A DNA stretch of 64,000 nt from Heterobilharzia americana (Eukaryota > Platyhelminthes > Trematoda > Strigeidida > Schistosomatidae). The stretch spans positions 28,039,661 through 28,103,660 of the forward strand of contig OX104127.1 in assembly GCA_944470555.2 (NCBI GenBank), read 5' to 3'. Shown here one piece after another: positions 12,004 to 23,019 of this stretch. The notes beneath the pieces were generated by a model that did no database searches, had not been told where the DNA came from, and saw only the letters and a list, made by a program, of their open reading frames with translations. The stretch's first letter is position 1, and the number at the start of each line of letters is the position of its first letter. A program made the translations under genes and the position numbers.

Positions 12004-12747
12004 AGATTTGTTTGTTTCATATGTAGTGCACATTGATACAGTATTATTTACTTGGTGACGTTTCGAGTGTAAATTAGTATTGCTCATAATCATATCAGTG
12101 TAATCACACTACTTTCGACGTCTGCTTTTTATAGTTTTGTCACCTCTTATTTGTTTTATTAGTGATAAAATTTTTTCCATATCTCTGGTAGAGGTGTAGG
12201 GTCCTTTCTATCGAATTTGTTGGGTGTTGATTCGATGAACAAAAAGTCAGTAGTCAGTCTTTCTCCTTACCTAATTATACTGGACTTGAGTACAGTACAG
12301 GAAAATATATACAGACGAACAGAAGGAGTAGCAGTGGGATCACCAATATCTCCAATCGTAGCATATACATGGATAGTTGTGAAGATATGGGTTACGAACA
12401 TATAGTCCGACATGTAAGATATGGTGGCTATATGTGGTCGGCGTATATCTGCTACGATTGGGGATATTGGTGATAATTAGGTGGGCAGAGAGACTGACTG
12501 CTGACTTTTTGTTCATCGAATCAACACCCAACACATTCGATAGAAAGGACCCTACACCTCTACCAGAGATATGGAAAAAATTTTATCACTAATAAAACAA
12601 ATAAGAGGTGACAAAACTATGAAAAGCAGACGTCGAAAGTCGTGTGATTACACAGATATGATTATGAGCGATACTAATTTACACTCGAAACGTCACCAAG
12701 TAAATAATACTGTATCAATGTGCACTACATATGAAACAAACAAATCT
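12004..12747. repeat. Long palindrome with Penelope RT motif (F1)
   Basis: Left arm 12004-12278 is the near-exact reverse complement of right arm 12473-12747; I count about ten differences by eye. A second matching block lies inside (12338-12368 against 12441-12474). The left arm has about 60 extra bases (12279-12337) between the two blocks that are missing from the right arm. A transcript would fold into a hairpin with long arms. The extra segment encodes the PLE RT motif described separately, so the palindrome is probably an inverted pair of PLE fragments with a deletion in one copy. Confidence 0.85.
12290..12372 (+). pseudogene. Penelope-like RT motif B remnant
   Basis: Reads NIYRRTEGVAVGSPISPIVA, the RT block in which the incoming template/nucleotide loop sits (PLE form: Q/T-x-G-V-A-M-G-S-P-x-S-P-I-V-A). 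It sits in an open frame of 62 codons (12217-12405) with no other RT motif intact. The 'SPISPIVA' variant differs from 'SPLGPLLA' in P1/P2, so it belongs to a second PLE lineage, possibly that of P3. Confidence 0.7.
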
Positions 12748-13462
12748 AATGTGGAATCACAGCAGTCTACATCTAGTATAATAAATGAAAAAATGAGTTT
12801 CTTTTTCGCAAGCCTGAGATGTCCTAAGAGTCATTATTTGTTTATTTAAGTGTACAAAGAGCACAAAAGCGAGATTTTCACCATTTTTCTGCAGTCTGAA
12901 ATGGTTTGTTCTGAAAAAAGTTGCTTTTTTTTGTTTCATCAGTAGTGTTTCACAAGCTATTGAAATCTAAAGTAAACAAGCACAAGAAAATCTAGCTTAC
13001 TAATTTACATAAACCAGAATAGACATAATATCATGCTAGTTAAGTACTTCTATGTAAAAACTGATGAGTTTGCATTTTTTGATGTATGTATTTTTAGTAC
13101 GTAATAAAAATCAACACTTAGGAAGTTCGTCCAATATTTTTGTGCAAATATCTTGTTGATCATAGTTTGAGGAATATTTTGTTACTTTTTAGTGAATAAA
13201 CTAAAAGTGAACAGCTTACTGAGTCTTATCATTAACAAAATCAAGGAAGTTGATTACTCTTTAATTTGTCCCTTCGAGTTAGTATACAACGATGCAGTAC
13301 TATTTACTAGGGGACATTTAAAATACAACATCTTGTTCACGAGTATATTAACTTATTCACTTAACTTTTCAACTACATTTTGGAGTTATGGGGCTTTTAA
13401 CCTCATATTTTGAATAACTTTAATGAGCAATTCCGTAATATCAGCTTAAGACTAGTAATTAT
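12748..13462. other. Unassigned AT-rich stretch
   Basis: Nothing recognised. The open frame at 13192-13413 has no motif and no repeat match in the window. Confidence 0.35.
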
Positions 13463-13950
13463 GGTTAACTAATTAACTAGTTACTAGCCGGTCCCAAGCC
13501 TGGGTAAAGAGGGAAGGTTGAGCGTAGGGCCAGCAACCCTACCCCGCAGAACCAATCCAACCACTAAAGAAACTTTAGCTGCCTACGTTTGATACTGAAG
13601 ATCAGATGGCCAGTAAGAATAGGCAACAAGGAACTCACTCTGGCAACGTACCAACGAAGCAAGAACCTATCACCCATCAAGTATGTAGAAAAACCTGGAG
13701 ATGGATTAGACATACACTGAGAAGGCCAACTGGGGACATCCTGCCCACGTCAGGCCCTCGAGTGTAATGCAAAGAGGAAGCGACGAGTTGAGTATCCACG
13801 TCCAGGATGACATGGAGGAGATCATGTGAGGAAGAAATGAAAGGTTGTGGGCAGTGGTTGAGTGGGGTTGAAAAGACTGGAGAGAAGATAGTGAAATGGA
13901 GACGTGCTACTGAGTCCCTATGTTCCACTATGAACCCAAGGGAAAAAAGA
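13463..13950 (+). mobile_element. Internally deleted SR2-like LINE (R3)
   Basis: About 100 bases of 5' leader (13463-13570, including cagcaaccctaccccgcaga) are joined directly to the RT C-terminal and 3' end (about 13585-13950, ending 'tgttccactatgaacccaag' plus a short A/AT tail). Endonuclease and most of RT are missing. The same leader sits at the 5' end of R7 and R1, and the same terminus at the end of R4. Either an internal deletion or template jumping during reverse transcription could give this form. Confidence 0.8.
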
Positions 13951-16254
13951 ACAATAATAATTTAATAGTTGTCCTTTGAAAATAAATTCATGGAAATGTT
14001 ACCTAAATACCCCACTAAGTAGGTTTAAAAGTGTGAATGCTTATCTTATGTCTTATTTCTGATTTACTTTACTGATTTAAGGTCGACTGAAACCTTTTTA
14101 GTAACCTGTATATTCAGTTCATATCCCATTGTAAATCAGTTGCCATTTGGTTGAAGTAACGGGCTTGCATTGAATCACTTGCTGCTTTACACTTTATTTG
14201 TCGTCACAATCAGAGTAAACGTTTCTGACGTACACGTTCAACAATGTCAATGATGATTTTTTCATATCATTTAACGGCTTGTTGATTTCCGAATAATTTT
14301 TGCGGCTACTCGAAGACTGCATTTATCAACGTAGTGATGTTGAAGATTTTCAGAAGTGACCTTATAGATGTTATTCATTATGTCTTCCTTGATGAATAAA
14401 ACCTTCAGTTTCAACTGACTTGCTTTTGGTTCCCTTTCCCAGAAACCGAGAATACTATGGGACGCTGGTGAAGTGCTAACAAATAAAATGTAGTCATATC
14501 TAGACGAGATATTAGAGATCCTGTCAGGGGTACGATTTCAGCTCCATTCCAGATTCTTCAACCTTTCTCTAGCTGCATTCTTAAAATAAAACATCTTGTC
14601 CCGACCTGCATATCCCAATGGTTATATGAGAAGTGCTGGCTGAAAAATTGTTTACCATAGTTATGGCAACGGAATTTGGTTACATGTTAGTTGAACTAAA
14701 ATTAATTGTCAGAGGTCTGTGGCACAGTTGCGCTGCTATTTGAATTGCCATTGTCATTATTAGTGTGCTGTTTTGTAGAATGTACTAACAAGAGGAACCG
14801 TGACACCTATTGACATGCCTATACCGTTAACGTATGTGTACCCAGGGACTCCACTTCATTTATGTAAAGGATAAATTCTATTAGTAAAGTCTCTTTTTAT
14901 GAAAAAAGTGACATTTAACTGGAGTTTATTCGGCGCGCGTCTTAAGTTCTGAGACCAGGAAGGCAAATTGATGTTACTTCTGAAATTTCTAGTTGTAGTC
15001 CATTTAGGAGAATAGACCAGGTTGCCAACAAAGATTGATACATAAAAAACTTCTCATAGCTAACATCTGGAAGGCAAATGAATGTATTTGGCTTTCGGTC
15101 CCACTGTTGTTTTACATCATTTAAGGTTGACCTGAAAGTGATGGGAGAGTCCATTACTCACTTCTAACAGCATTGAAAAGACCGTTTCTTCCCCGACACA
15201 GGGAAATTAAAAGTAGCACGAAGGGTTGCTACAGAGACCTCTTGAAGATGTTCGTCCGAAATCACTGGTTAATTCTCCACTAAGTTTTGAAACACGCGCA
15301 TGAGTACTAGTGCCTTTTTTAATCGATATTTCTGTCAGACTTCATTTTTGGCAGTGTCTAGTTGCGCATGGATTTTCAGGCTGGCAATATTTAGGTGATG
15401 GTGTCTATCCTTCTATAGACTATTCATTCACTGTGATTGCCGTTACTTGTATTTCCTACAGATACTCTGAGTAATCATAGCCACTGACCTTCCTTATGGA
15501 TGTATTAACTGGAGATACTCTGCTAACACCTGAGTTCTCAGGTGTTCTTGTCCTCTCTTAGAGGCATCTGTTTGACCCACAGTAATTAAATAACATGTTC
15601 ATGGAGGACGAAGTTGAGCAGAAAACAAAGGGTTTCCTGAGGCTATAAAATGAAAGTCTTAGTTTTAAAGTACATTTTCCACGTCATCTATGACACAGTA
15701 CTGTACGACTCGTACTCACTGACTTATTTTAAAGGTTTGAGAGCAAAGTGATCGAATGTATTGATTAACTCACTTGCTTAGAAAGTAGTACAACTTGTAA
15801 TCATCTCAACAACAATAAATCAAAAAAAAGGATAAAACATTTCTCAAAGTTGTTTGTCTCTGACGCCAGTGATATATTTAACTGTAAACCTAAGGATGGG
15901 TGTGCTACTTGAATGGATTGCTCAAGAATGTTTGGAATCAAGGATTGGATATAGCATGTTGTATAGTTCAGAACCAATCAAAGTGACGCACCTTAATAAT
16001 CTTCTCAAGTATGTACATTCGGTCACATAAACTTTGCTTTAACTAAACTTCAGTCTCGTTTATTCAATCATTCTTTAACCACATTTAAAGCCATTATAAG
16101 GATAGACTTGAATACAATCTCACTAGGCTAAAGAGATGAGATTAAACAAAACGTTATTAGCACTTCTCTGTGTAAGCTTGAGTTTGTTCAGCATAAATGT
16201 CAAATAATTAAGTGAAATTTGTACTCAATTTTTTTTTGGAGCAGTCCCCTATAT
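13951..16254. other. Unassigned stretch with two weak coding-like frames
   Basis: No repeat from elsewhere in the window is seen. Two minus-strand frames (14550-14272 and 15154-14942) have amino-acid composition that looks more protein-like than the surroundings, but I cannot tie them to a family. They may be an unrecognised decayed element or exons. Confidence 0.3.
14272..14550 (-). other. Unidentified open frame of about 93 codons
   Basis: Open from a stop near 14553 to TAA at 14272 without needing an ATG at its start. It contains SRYDYILFVSTSPASHSILG and, further on, EDIMNNIYKVTSENLQHHYV. The mix of charged and aromatic residues is unlike a translated AT-rich spacer. No family recognised; no splice sites or neighbours give support. 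It could be part of a transposon I do not know, a host exon, or chance. Confidence 0.2.
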
Positions 16255-17215
16255 GAACTTCGATAATGTGATTAGAAAACGAAGTTTATCTGAACAATGT
16301 GATGAATATGTACAATACATTTCGAACAATCTGATCCAAAACTTACTTGTCAAATCAGTATGTAATGCATTTTTGAGATGAATGGAGATTTTTAATTTAG
16401 AAGTAGTATTCATCATGGACTGACATCAGTTGGGGAACCATTGGAAATTTGGGAGCACTGGACATTTGTTTCGTCCTAGTATAGGACTTCTTAGCAGTAC
16501 GCACTCACGATCAGGCTAGGGATTGAACTCAGGACCTTCAGGTTGCATGGCGAACGCGTTAACCATCCAGCCACTAGGTTGGTTCCCAGTGGTTCAAAAG
16601 TTCCAACTTCTGTCAATTCACAACATAGCGTGACTGTCACACAAGGTCTTCAGTTAGCATCCACTTCACTTCCGACTGGTTGACCCGACAGACCATAGCT
16701 TCTCATTAGAGCTTCCTGACATCCATCTGGAAGCTGTGAAACCTGGAGGTCCTTATTTCGATCCCTAGCCCTGTCGTTTGTGCGTACTTCTGAGGAGTTC
16801 CGTACTAGGACGAAACAGCTCTTCAGTGCTCCGAGATTTTCAATGGTTCCTCAACTGATATCAGTCCATGATGAATACTACTTCTAAGTCAACATGTATC
16901 AAACCGAAGAGTGTGAAGACAAATATAACAATTAAGATAGTAGGGGATTAAAATTAAGAACAATCCGAAAAAAACTGGAAGTGACATAATTGATCCTAAT
17001 CTTGAGATCTTAGGATCCACTATGTCACTTCATTTTTTTCTTATTGTTCTTAATTTTAATCCACTGTTGTGTTGATTATTGTATTTGCTCTCTCACTCCT
17101 CACTTTAATATATATTGACTTGACAAGTAAATGTGTGATCAGATTGTTCGAAATGTACTGCACATTGTTCAGATAAACTTCGTCTTCTAATTACGCTTTC
17201 AGTTTTTCTAACCAG
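16255..17215. repeat. Head-to-head palindrome of Penelope-like 3' ends (F2), interrupted by A1
   Basis: A minus-oriented PLE 3' region runs from 16255 to about 16995 and a plus-oriented one from about 17010 to 17215. Their 5' sides meet around 17000 (blocks 'attaaaattaagaacaat' near 16950 and its reverse complement near 17050). Their 3' ends ('gaagtttatctgaacaatg' at 16285, reverse complement at 17165) point outwards. The block matches the 3' UTRs of P1 and P2. The left arm is interrupted by fold-back SINE A1 (16397-16887). Confidence 0.75.
16397..16887. mobile_element. Family A fold-back SINE copy A1
   Basis: Minus-oriented SINE half (16397 to about 16650) followed by a plus-oriented half (about 16700-16887). 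The outer about 45 bases are inverted repeats of each other. Hammerhead-like segments lie at 16454-16505 (minus; core CUAAGAA, so broken) and 16781-16831 (plus; core CUGAGGA and GAAAC kept, but the cleavage triplet is changed from GUC to CUU). B-box-like 'gggattgaactc' (minus) is visible near 16533. Inserted in F2, so it is younger than that palindrome. Confidence 0.75.
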
Positions 17216-17257
17216 GAGATTATTGGATTTGAAGCTTCGTGGAGATTAAGAGATATT

Positions 17258-17742
17258 TCAAGCTGGTATACATCGTAGACTGATATCAGTTGGCGGAACA
17301 ATGGGAACCTGGGAGCACTGGACATCTGTCTCCTCCTATCATGAGACTCCTCAGTAGTGCGCACCCACGACCCTGCCAGGAATGGAACCTGCGATCTTCA
17401 GGTTCCGCAACTGACACGTTACCAAACAGCCACTGGGTCGGAATCCAGTGGTCCAGTGGGGCAAACCTGGTGGCCTTGGGGACAAATACTCAACGTTGAC
17501 ATTGGGTGGCAGTCGCATTATGTTGTGAAGTGACAGAAGTTGAAAATGTGGACAACTGGGTCCATACACAGTGGCTTAATGGTAACGTGCTGGTCATGAA
17601 ACCCGAAGTTCGCGGGTTCGAACCCTAGTGGGGTCATGCGTACGCACTACTGTGGAGTCCCATGATAGGAGGAGACAGGTGTCCAGTGCTCCCAGGTTCC
17701 CATTGTTTCTCCAACTGATGTGAGTCTAAGATGAATACCAGA
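17258..17742. mobile_element. Family A fold-back SINE copy A2
   Basis: Head-to-head unit: minus arm from 17258, plus arm to 17742, with the SINE body between them in plus orientation from about 17460. The plus half has a good tRNA-like head at 17569-17640 (A box gtggcttaatggtaacgtgc, B box gggttcgaacccta). Both hammerhead-like segments (17312-17371 minus, 17640-17692 plus) carry GAGA in place of the essential GAAA, so both should be inactive. The shared change in both arms suggests gene conversion or copying between the arms. Confidence 0.75.
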
Positions 17743-19737
17743 AGGAGATTATTACCAACTATTGTTTAGGTACTTTTTATTACATTACCAGAAAAGTCTG
17801 TCTACATCTACACTCCAACAAACTGTAAGCGAAAACCATAGTGTTCTAGGGTCATCACTAGCTCAGGGGACATAGATAAGCATTTAGGGAAAAATGTTGA
17901 GTATTGATTTGAAGATGCAGACTGTTCGAATATGGGATTTCAAAAATATTACTATATAAACATGAAAGAGTGATATATTTATTCAGTTTACATGTGCTTT
18001 CAAGTTCAAAGAACGTTTAATGTAAGAGAAAGCTATCAAAGGAAATGTTGTAACGTTTGCTAGCATGAATAAGGTCGTAAACTATGATTATATATAGAAC
18101 AATGAGAGATGAAAGATTACAGTAGGGTAACTGATTCAATTGAATAAATAAATGGCTGGTAGGAATTATAATGGATCGCCACACTAGCATTTACGAAACA
18201 GCTTTATGTACTGATAATTTGTCGGTAAGTTTGGAGGGATCCACTATATAAAAGACAATTTGTGTTGTAATTAATACTCTGAATGTGTACCATTCACGTG
18301 ATATGCTGATTCATTTATGCGTTAACGTATATTTCTCTTAACACAACAATGATGCTGGTAAACAAAGAGAATGATTGTGTTACATGAAAAGTCTTTAACA
18401 TTTATATGTGATTCAGAATACGAGAATTGTTTGGCAACTAGAATTTGCCATGTGAATGAATCGTTTTCTGTACACAGGGTATTCTTTCGAATTACAGTCT
18501 TGTTCAAATGTTTATCAACCAACAAAATAAATAACAAAGGATTGACTTGTCAACTCAACTAGAATCCGTCTTCATTTTAAGTCACATTTTATATTCAGTG
18601 TAAACAAAAAGCCCAATTCAGTGACTTAAATTTCACTTTATTGTTGGAAAGTAATGATAAATTTAGTATAAATGGCTTTTTCTAATAGTGCCGTATGATG
18701 GTTAACAGCATTTGTTCAAGTTAACAAGGTTTTTCAAGAGAGACGGAAGTCAGCTAACAAATCACTGAAAACCATAAGTTATCAAACAATTTTTTCATCT
18801 TATTTTGAGAGTCCTTATCAGTACATTCAAAAGACTGTATGCAGGTTTGACTTCAGAACTGTTAATTCACATATCAAGGACAAACATAGATTGACTTCTA
18901 GTTCGTCTTCTTATGACTTAGAGTTTTAACCTTCTCCCATTCATAACCATCGTTCAGTAACATTCTTTTACCCTGACGTTTGTGAATCTATAAGTTATTA
19001 CTTTGTGCCATAATAGCTGACATATCATTCTTGGATGAGACGTTTCGTTTTAATTTTTCTGAAGCTTTGTCATTAGATATGCTGTCATAAGAGTGGATGA
19101 ATCATGCTAAGATTTAACTGCAACTGTATAGACCGTGGAGGATTAAGGGTTCATAAAAACTCTTCAACTAAATATAATTTTAATTAAATATAATAAACTG
19201 GTAAATTCTTATATAACTTTCTAACTTACATATCTATTACAATAAAATGAACTGCACCAGTAATAAAGTATGTGTCAAAACATTTAGGATTAACATTCAG
19301 ATTAATATCTGTATACATTTTCATGCGTATAAAATGGATCTTTCAACTAATAAAAATAGAGCTGAGTTCCTGATAGAAAAGAATTTCCAATTTCATTTCA
19401 GTAAAAGTCTGATAAATAAAACAGTCATTCATTAAGGTTATCATTTCAGTTGAGGTCATTATCATAGCTAAATTTTTCTGCTTTTCAATCAATTTCATCG
19501 AAGATTATGTACATCAAAATATCAAAAATATATTAATCCTTACAAATACAAGAACAAATTGAAAACTATTATTCATATCATTTTTCTGATGTTATTTAGA
19601 CTATAATGTTATAAATGTTTAGGATATTGGCCTAAATACAGTAGACAAAATAATAATAAATATTGTTTAGAAAAACAATTTTTGTTTCACTTCGTTATAC
19701 AACAACAACTGTATTGAAGTGAAACACTTTATTGAAT
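17743..19737. other. Unassigned AT-rich stretch
   Basis: Nothing recognised. Open frames at 18322-18562 (both strands) and 19247-19435 have no motif and are very AT-rich. Confidence 0.35.
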
Positions 19738-20637
19738 GTTAAGCGAGAAAATGGGCGTACTCTGGACCAGTGAGAAGACCCTAGAAGATTTGGATTTCGC
19801 CGATGATTTATGTTTAATATGGCACAAACTCGAACATCTACAGGCGAAAACTAACAGGTGAGGTGAGTCAGCGAAGGAAGACGCGACTTAAAGTGAATGT
19901 AGAGAAGACGTAGGTGATGAAGATACCCAAAGAAGCAACAGCATCAACATCAGCAAACACCATGAACAGGAGAAACCTAAAGGAAGTGGTCTCTTTCACC
20001 TACACCTACCTAGGCAACATCGTTTCAACTAAAGGCGACACACATGAGGATGTCAAAACCAGGATCGAAAAGCAAGACAGGCTTTCACTGATCTCAAATC
20101 AGTGTGGAGATCTTCTACACTCAGCACAAAGGACAAGATCCAGATTTTCAACACTAATTCAGTTGAGTCAGTGCTTCTGTACGGCTCTGGAACTTGGCGT
20201 GTCACAAAAATCATTTCCAACAGACTACAAACATTCATCATCAGCTGCCGCCTACGCTCACTCGATACTGAGGATCTGATGGCTAGAAAACTGCGAATAA
20301 ACAACGGGGAACTCTGGCAACGAACCAAAGAGGCAAGAACCTATCACCCATCAAATATGTAGAAAAACCTGGAGATGGATTGGGCAAACACTGAGGAGGC
20401 CGACTGGGGACATCACGCTCAGGCCAGGCCCTCGAGTGTAATGCAAAGAGGAAACGATGAGTTGAGTATCCACGTCAAGGATGACATGGAGGAGATCATG
20501 TGAGGAAGAAATGAAAGGTTGTGAGCAGTGGTTGAGCGAGGTTGAAAAGACTGGAGAGAAGATAGTGAAATGGAGACGTGCTACTGAGTCCCTATGTTCC
20601 ATTATGAATCCAAGGGAAAAATAATAATAATAATAGT
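19738..20637 (+). mobile_element. SR2-like LINE 3' part (R4) with an intact FADD box
   Basis: 5'-truncated copy starting just upstream of the RT catalytic box. The box reads LDFADDLCL (about 19788-19815), the expected form for this family and the only clean one among the SR2-like copies here. The rest of the RT follows in shifting frames: NRRNLKEVVSFTY, ISSCRLRSLDTED, ELWQRTKEARTYHP, then the 3' terminus 'ccctatgttccattatgaat' and an AAT repeat tail at about 20620-20637. Stops and frameshifts make it inactive. Confidence 0.85.
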
Positions 20638-21429
20638 GTCCCATGAAGAGTATTTAGAGCCTAATAGTTTGATCAGCCAAAGGTTTTCAGAGATAAATTT
20701 TGATCATTCATGACATCTTTTTGTCATAGACCACAATTTGTGATCTTGGCTGGGCGGTTTTCAACAGGGACCGTGTTAGCATCACAGCTGAGCAGTTGAA
20801 GAAACCACTTATCTGTAAGAAAAGTCGACCTAAACCTTGAAATTTCTAAGTCATTTACAGATGAATCATCCTATTTAATAAAAGACATTGTAAAAGGTGT
20901 GATAGGGAAGGTCTAAGAGTCAGTGATTAAAGATTCGGTCATATGACTGAAAATAATTTTCTTTGTTGTAGATTTACAAACTCTTTGTCGTCGTCAAAAT
21001 CTTGAATGTCCTCATTCAGCTTCATTGGTTTATCACCCCAAGTGTCATGCTGTTTTGTCGAACTGAATATCTGTTTTTCTATTCAGTTCTTGTTTGCATG
21101 TGAAGTTTGGTAATTTGTACCGATTCAGTTCTGTACCAGATTCAACGTTCATCTATGTTTCTGTTTTACACAGCCTGGTTTAAACAGTAGTTTAAAACTT
21201 CTACCTTTGCGTTTGCAAACAGACAGTCTTAACAAAACATACTTCGGTGAATATCTTCAGTCTGTTTCTTCAAAATAAATATTATTTCATCTGTCATAAC
21301 TTGAAATTGGTAAGTTTTCCTTGCACACATGTAACTGGATATACATTTTCTTATTTTTACCATACCGTTTTATTTTATTTCCCACCTCTGGGCAATCACT
21401 CGGTATGTTCGTTTCTATAATGTCCTACT
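20638..21429. other. Unassigned stretch
   Basis: No repeat, RNA gene or protein motif recognised. Confidence 0.35.
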
Positions 21430-21675
21430 ACAGTAATATATTCCCACCTCGAAAAAAACCTTTATCAGCTGGCTGTCTAAGATAGCTGTAGTTTGGTAGA
21501 CTAGTATTTATACTGCGTAATGATTGAAGTTGAGATGAAAATCTGGTCAGCAGTTGGACCTCGTAGCTCAGTTTGTAGAGCACAGGGTCTGTAACTCGAT
21601 GATCACTGGTTCGAATCAAGCCGCGGTAGAGATTTTTATCTCACATTCAAACATCACCCAGTATAAACAACTTTT
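21430..21675 (+). repeat. tRNA-derived repeat, family C copy 2
   Basis: Upstream part (21440-21540) shares the 'gtagtttggtagactag' phrase with 37700. The tRNA-like module lies at about 21549-21625 (tagctcagtttgtagagc, then ggttcgaatcaa). Downstream 'atttttatctcacattcaaa' matches the other copies. The anticodon-like loop again lacks T33. A degenerate SINE-like repeat rather than a tRNA gene. Confidence 0.7.
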
Positions 21676-21911
21676 AGTTATCACATTTTTGATTTTCGGA
21701 AACAAAGTTCCGATTTCATCGATTTTATGATTTAGCTGTTGCACACTGCTTTATTTTTTCCAACTGTCATTCAGTGGAATTGTAAGCACCTGCCTGTGCA
21801 AAGAACGTTTACATTAAAGTCTTTTTTTGAGGGAGTTGTGGAGATTCGGAAATATTTCAAGTTGTTATTCATCGTAGACTGACATCAGTTGGAGGAACAA
21901 AGGAAACCTGG

Positions 21912-21961
21912 GAGCACTGGACATCTGTTTCGTCCTAGTATGAGACTCCTCAGCACTGCTC
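21912..21961 (-). ncRNA. Candidate hammerhead ribozyme, A3 minus arm
   Basis: Read on the minus strand: stem I 5' strand GAGCAGUG, core CUGAGGA, stem II GUCU...GGAC (one G-U), GAAA, stem III octamer ACAGAUGU (3 of 4 pairs), cleavage triplet GUC, stem I 3' strand CAGUGCUC (7 of 8 pairs). All invariant core positions of the hammerhead (CUGANGA, GAAA, NUH) are present. Very short stem III is like the Sm-alpha and newt hammerheads. Cleavage is predicted after the C corresponding to 21920. Activity untested. Confidence 0.6.
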
Positions 21962-22219
21962 ACCCATGGCCCCGTCACAGATGGAACCTGCGACTAGGCC
22001 GGAATCCAATGGTCCGTATTTCCAGCTTTTGTTAGCTCACGATATATCGCAACCGCCACCTAATATCATCGTTGAGTAGCTGTCCTTACGACCATCAGAA
22101 TTCGCCCCAACCGGTCACAGCCCCTCATTGGACCTTCGAGAATACCTCTTGAGGCTAGTGGCCAGTGAGCACCATGGAACCTGAAGGTCACGGGTTCGGT
22201 CCCTGGCGGGGTCGTGGGT

Positions 22220-22269
22220 ACGTACTGCTGAGGAGTCCCGTACTAGGACGAAACATATGTCCGGTGCTT
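22220..22269 (+). ncRNA. Candidate hammerhead ribozyme, A3 plus arm
   Basis: Stem I 5' strand ACGUACUG, core CUGAGGA (22228-22234), stem II GUCC...GGAC, GAAA (22250-22253), perfectly self-complementary stem III octamer ACAUAUGU, GUC with cleavage expected after 22261, stem I 3' strand CGGUGCUU (7 of 8 pairs counting G-U). It differs from the opposite arm at paired positions in stems I and III while keeping pairing, which supports the fold. It lies directly downstream of a tRNA-like Pol III head. Confidence 0.65.
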
Positions 22270-22785
22270 CTAGGTTTCCATTGTTCCTCCAACTGATGTC
22301 AGTCTACGACGAACAACAACTTGAAAAAGTCATTTTCGTTCACTGCGTAACAATGACTTACAAAAATTGGGGCAAGATGCATAAGAAAGTTTTCCAATGC
22401 CTAATTAGATGAATTTAGTCGAGGACTATTACAAGACTGTATTAGTTGTGAAATTCTCATATTTTCCAGGTTAACTGTCACTTAACTCATGCTGCTTGTT
22501 CTGTACTTGACAATCGACAGGTAAACTGGTTTGTTTGCTGATTTCCTGGACAGATACTGGTTGAATTTCAAGTCTTTTTGTTGCGAATTTCATTCCAACG
22601 ATTTGTTATTGAAGTATTCTTTCTAGGTGGACTGTGAAATATGGTTGACTTTTACGTGATTTAGTAAATTATATAAAAGAACATGATACAACGTTTATTT
22701 CAGTATTTTTATGTATCATGTTATTATCTTAACTTAGTGAGGAAATAAGGAAGAACACGACATAAATTTGTCACACATATATAGA

Positions 22786-23003
22786 TTGGTATTCAGCATG
22801 ACTGGTACCGGTTGGAGAAATATTCGAAAGTAAGGAGCACTGAACTGCTGGCCGTGGTACTTGAAGGTCCTGGGTTCAACTCCCGGTGGGGTCATTTGTA
22901 CACAATGCTGAGCAGTCCCGTACTAGGACGAAACAGCTGTCCAGTACCATCAAGTTTTCCAATGTTTCTCCGACTGATGTCAGTCTATGATGAATACCAA
23001 CCT
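22786..23003. mobile_element. Family A SINE copy A4, collapsed fold-back
   Basis: Left 60 bases are minus-oriented terminal sequence (ttggtattcagcatgactgg). These pass directly into a plus-oriented half with B box gggttcaactcccgg (22871-22886) and a hammerhead-like segment (22900-22947). The core there is CUGAGCA instead of CUGANGA, so the essential G is lost. Most of the minus arm is deleted. Adjoins PLE fragment P3. Confidence 0.7.
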
Positions 23004-23019
23004 GTAATCAGGCATTTGT

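Larger units (their letters stand above)
21835..22327. mobile_element. Family A fold-back SINE copy A3, two intact hammerhead motifs
   Basis: Head-to-head unit. The left edge 'gttgtggagattcggaaat' is shared with A8 (59412). Minus arm 21858-22040, middle body, plus arm to 22327 ending 'acaacttgaaa'. The B box 'cgggttcggtccctgg' sits near 22190. Each arm has a segment matching the full hammerhead consensus (separate entries), making this the best-preserved family A copy here. Shared outer edges with A8 indicate that the fold-back unit itself was copied. Confidence 0.8.

Noticed and set aside
16397..16887. Family A fold-backs as TIR DNA transposons (MITEs)
   Set aside because: The outer inverted ends would fit, but each arm carries a tRNA-like Pol III head or part of it and a hammerhead at the same position as in Sm-alpha, so a SINE origin is better supported. 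A TIR-mediated second phase of spread cannot be excluded.
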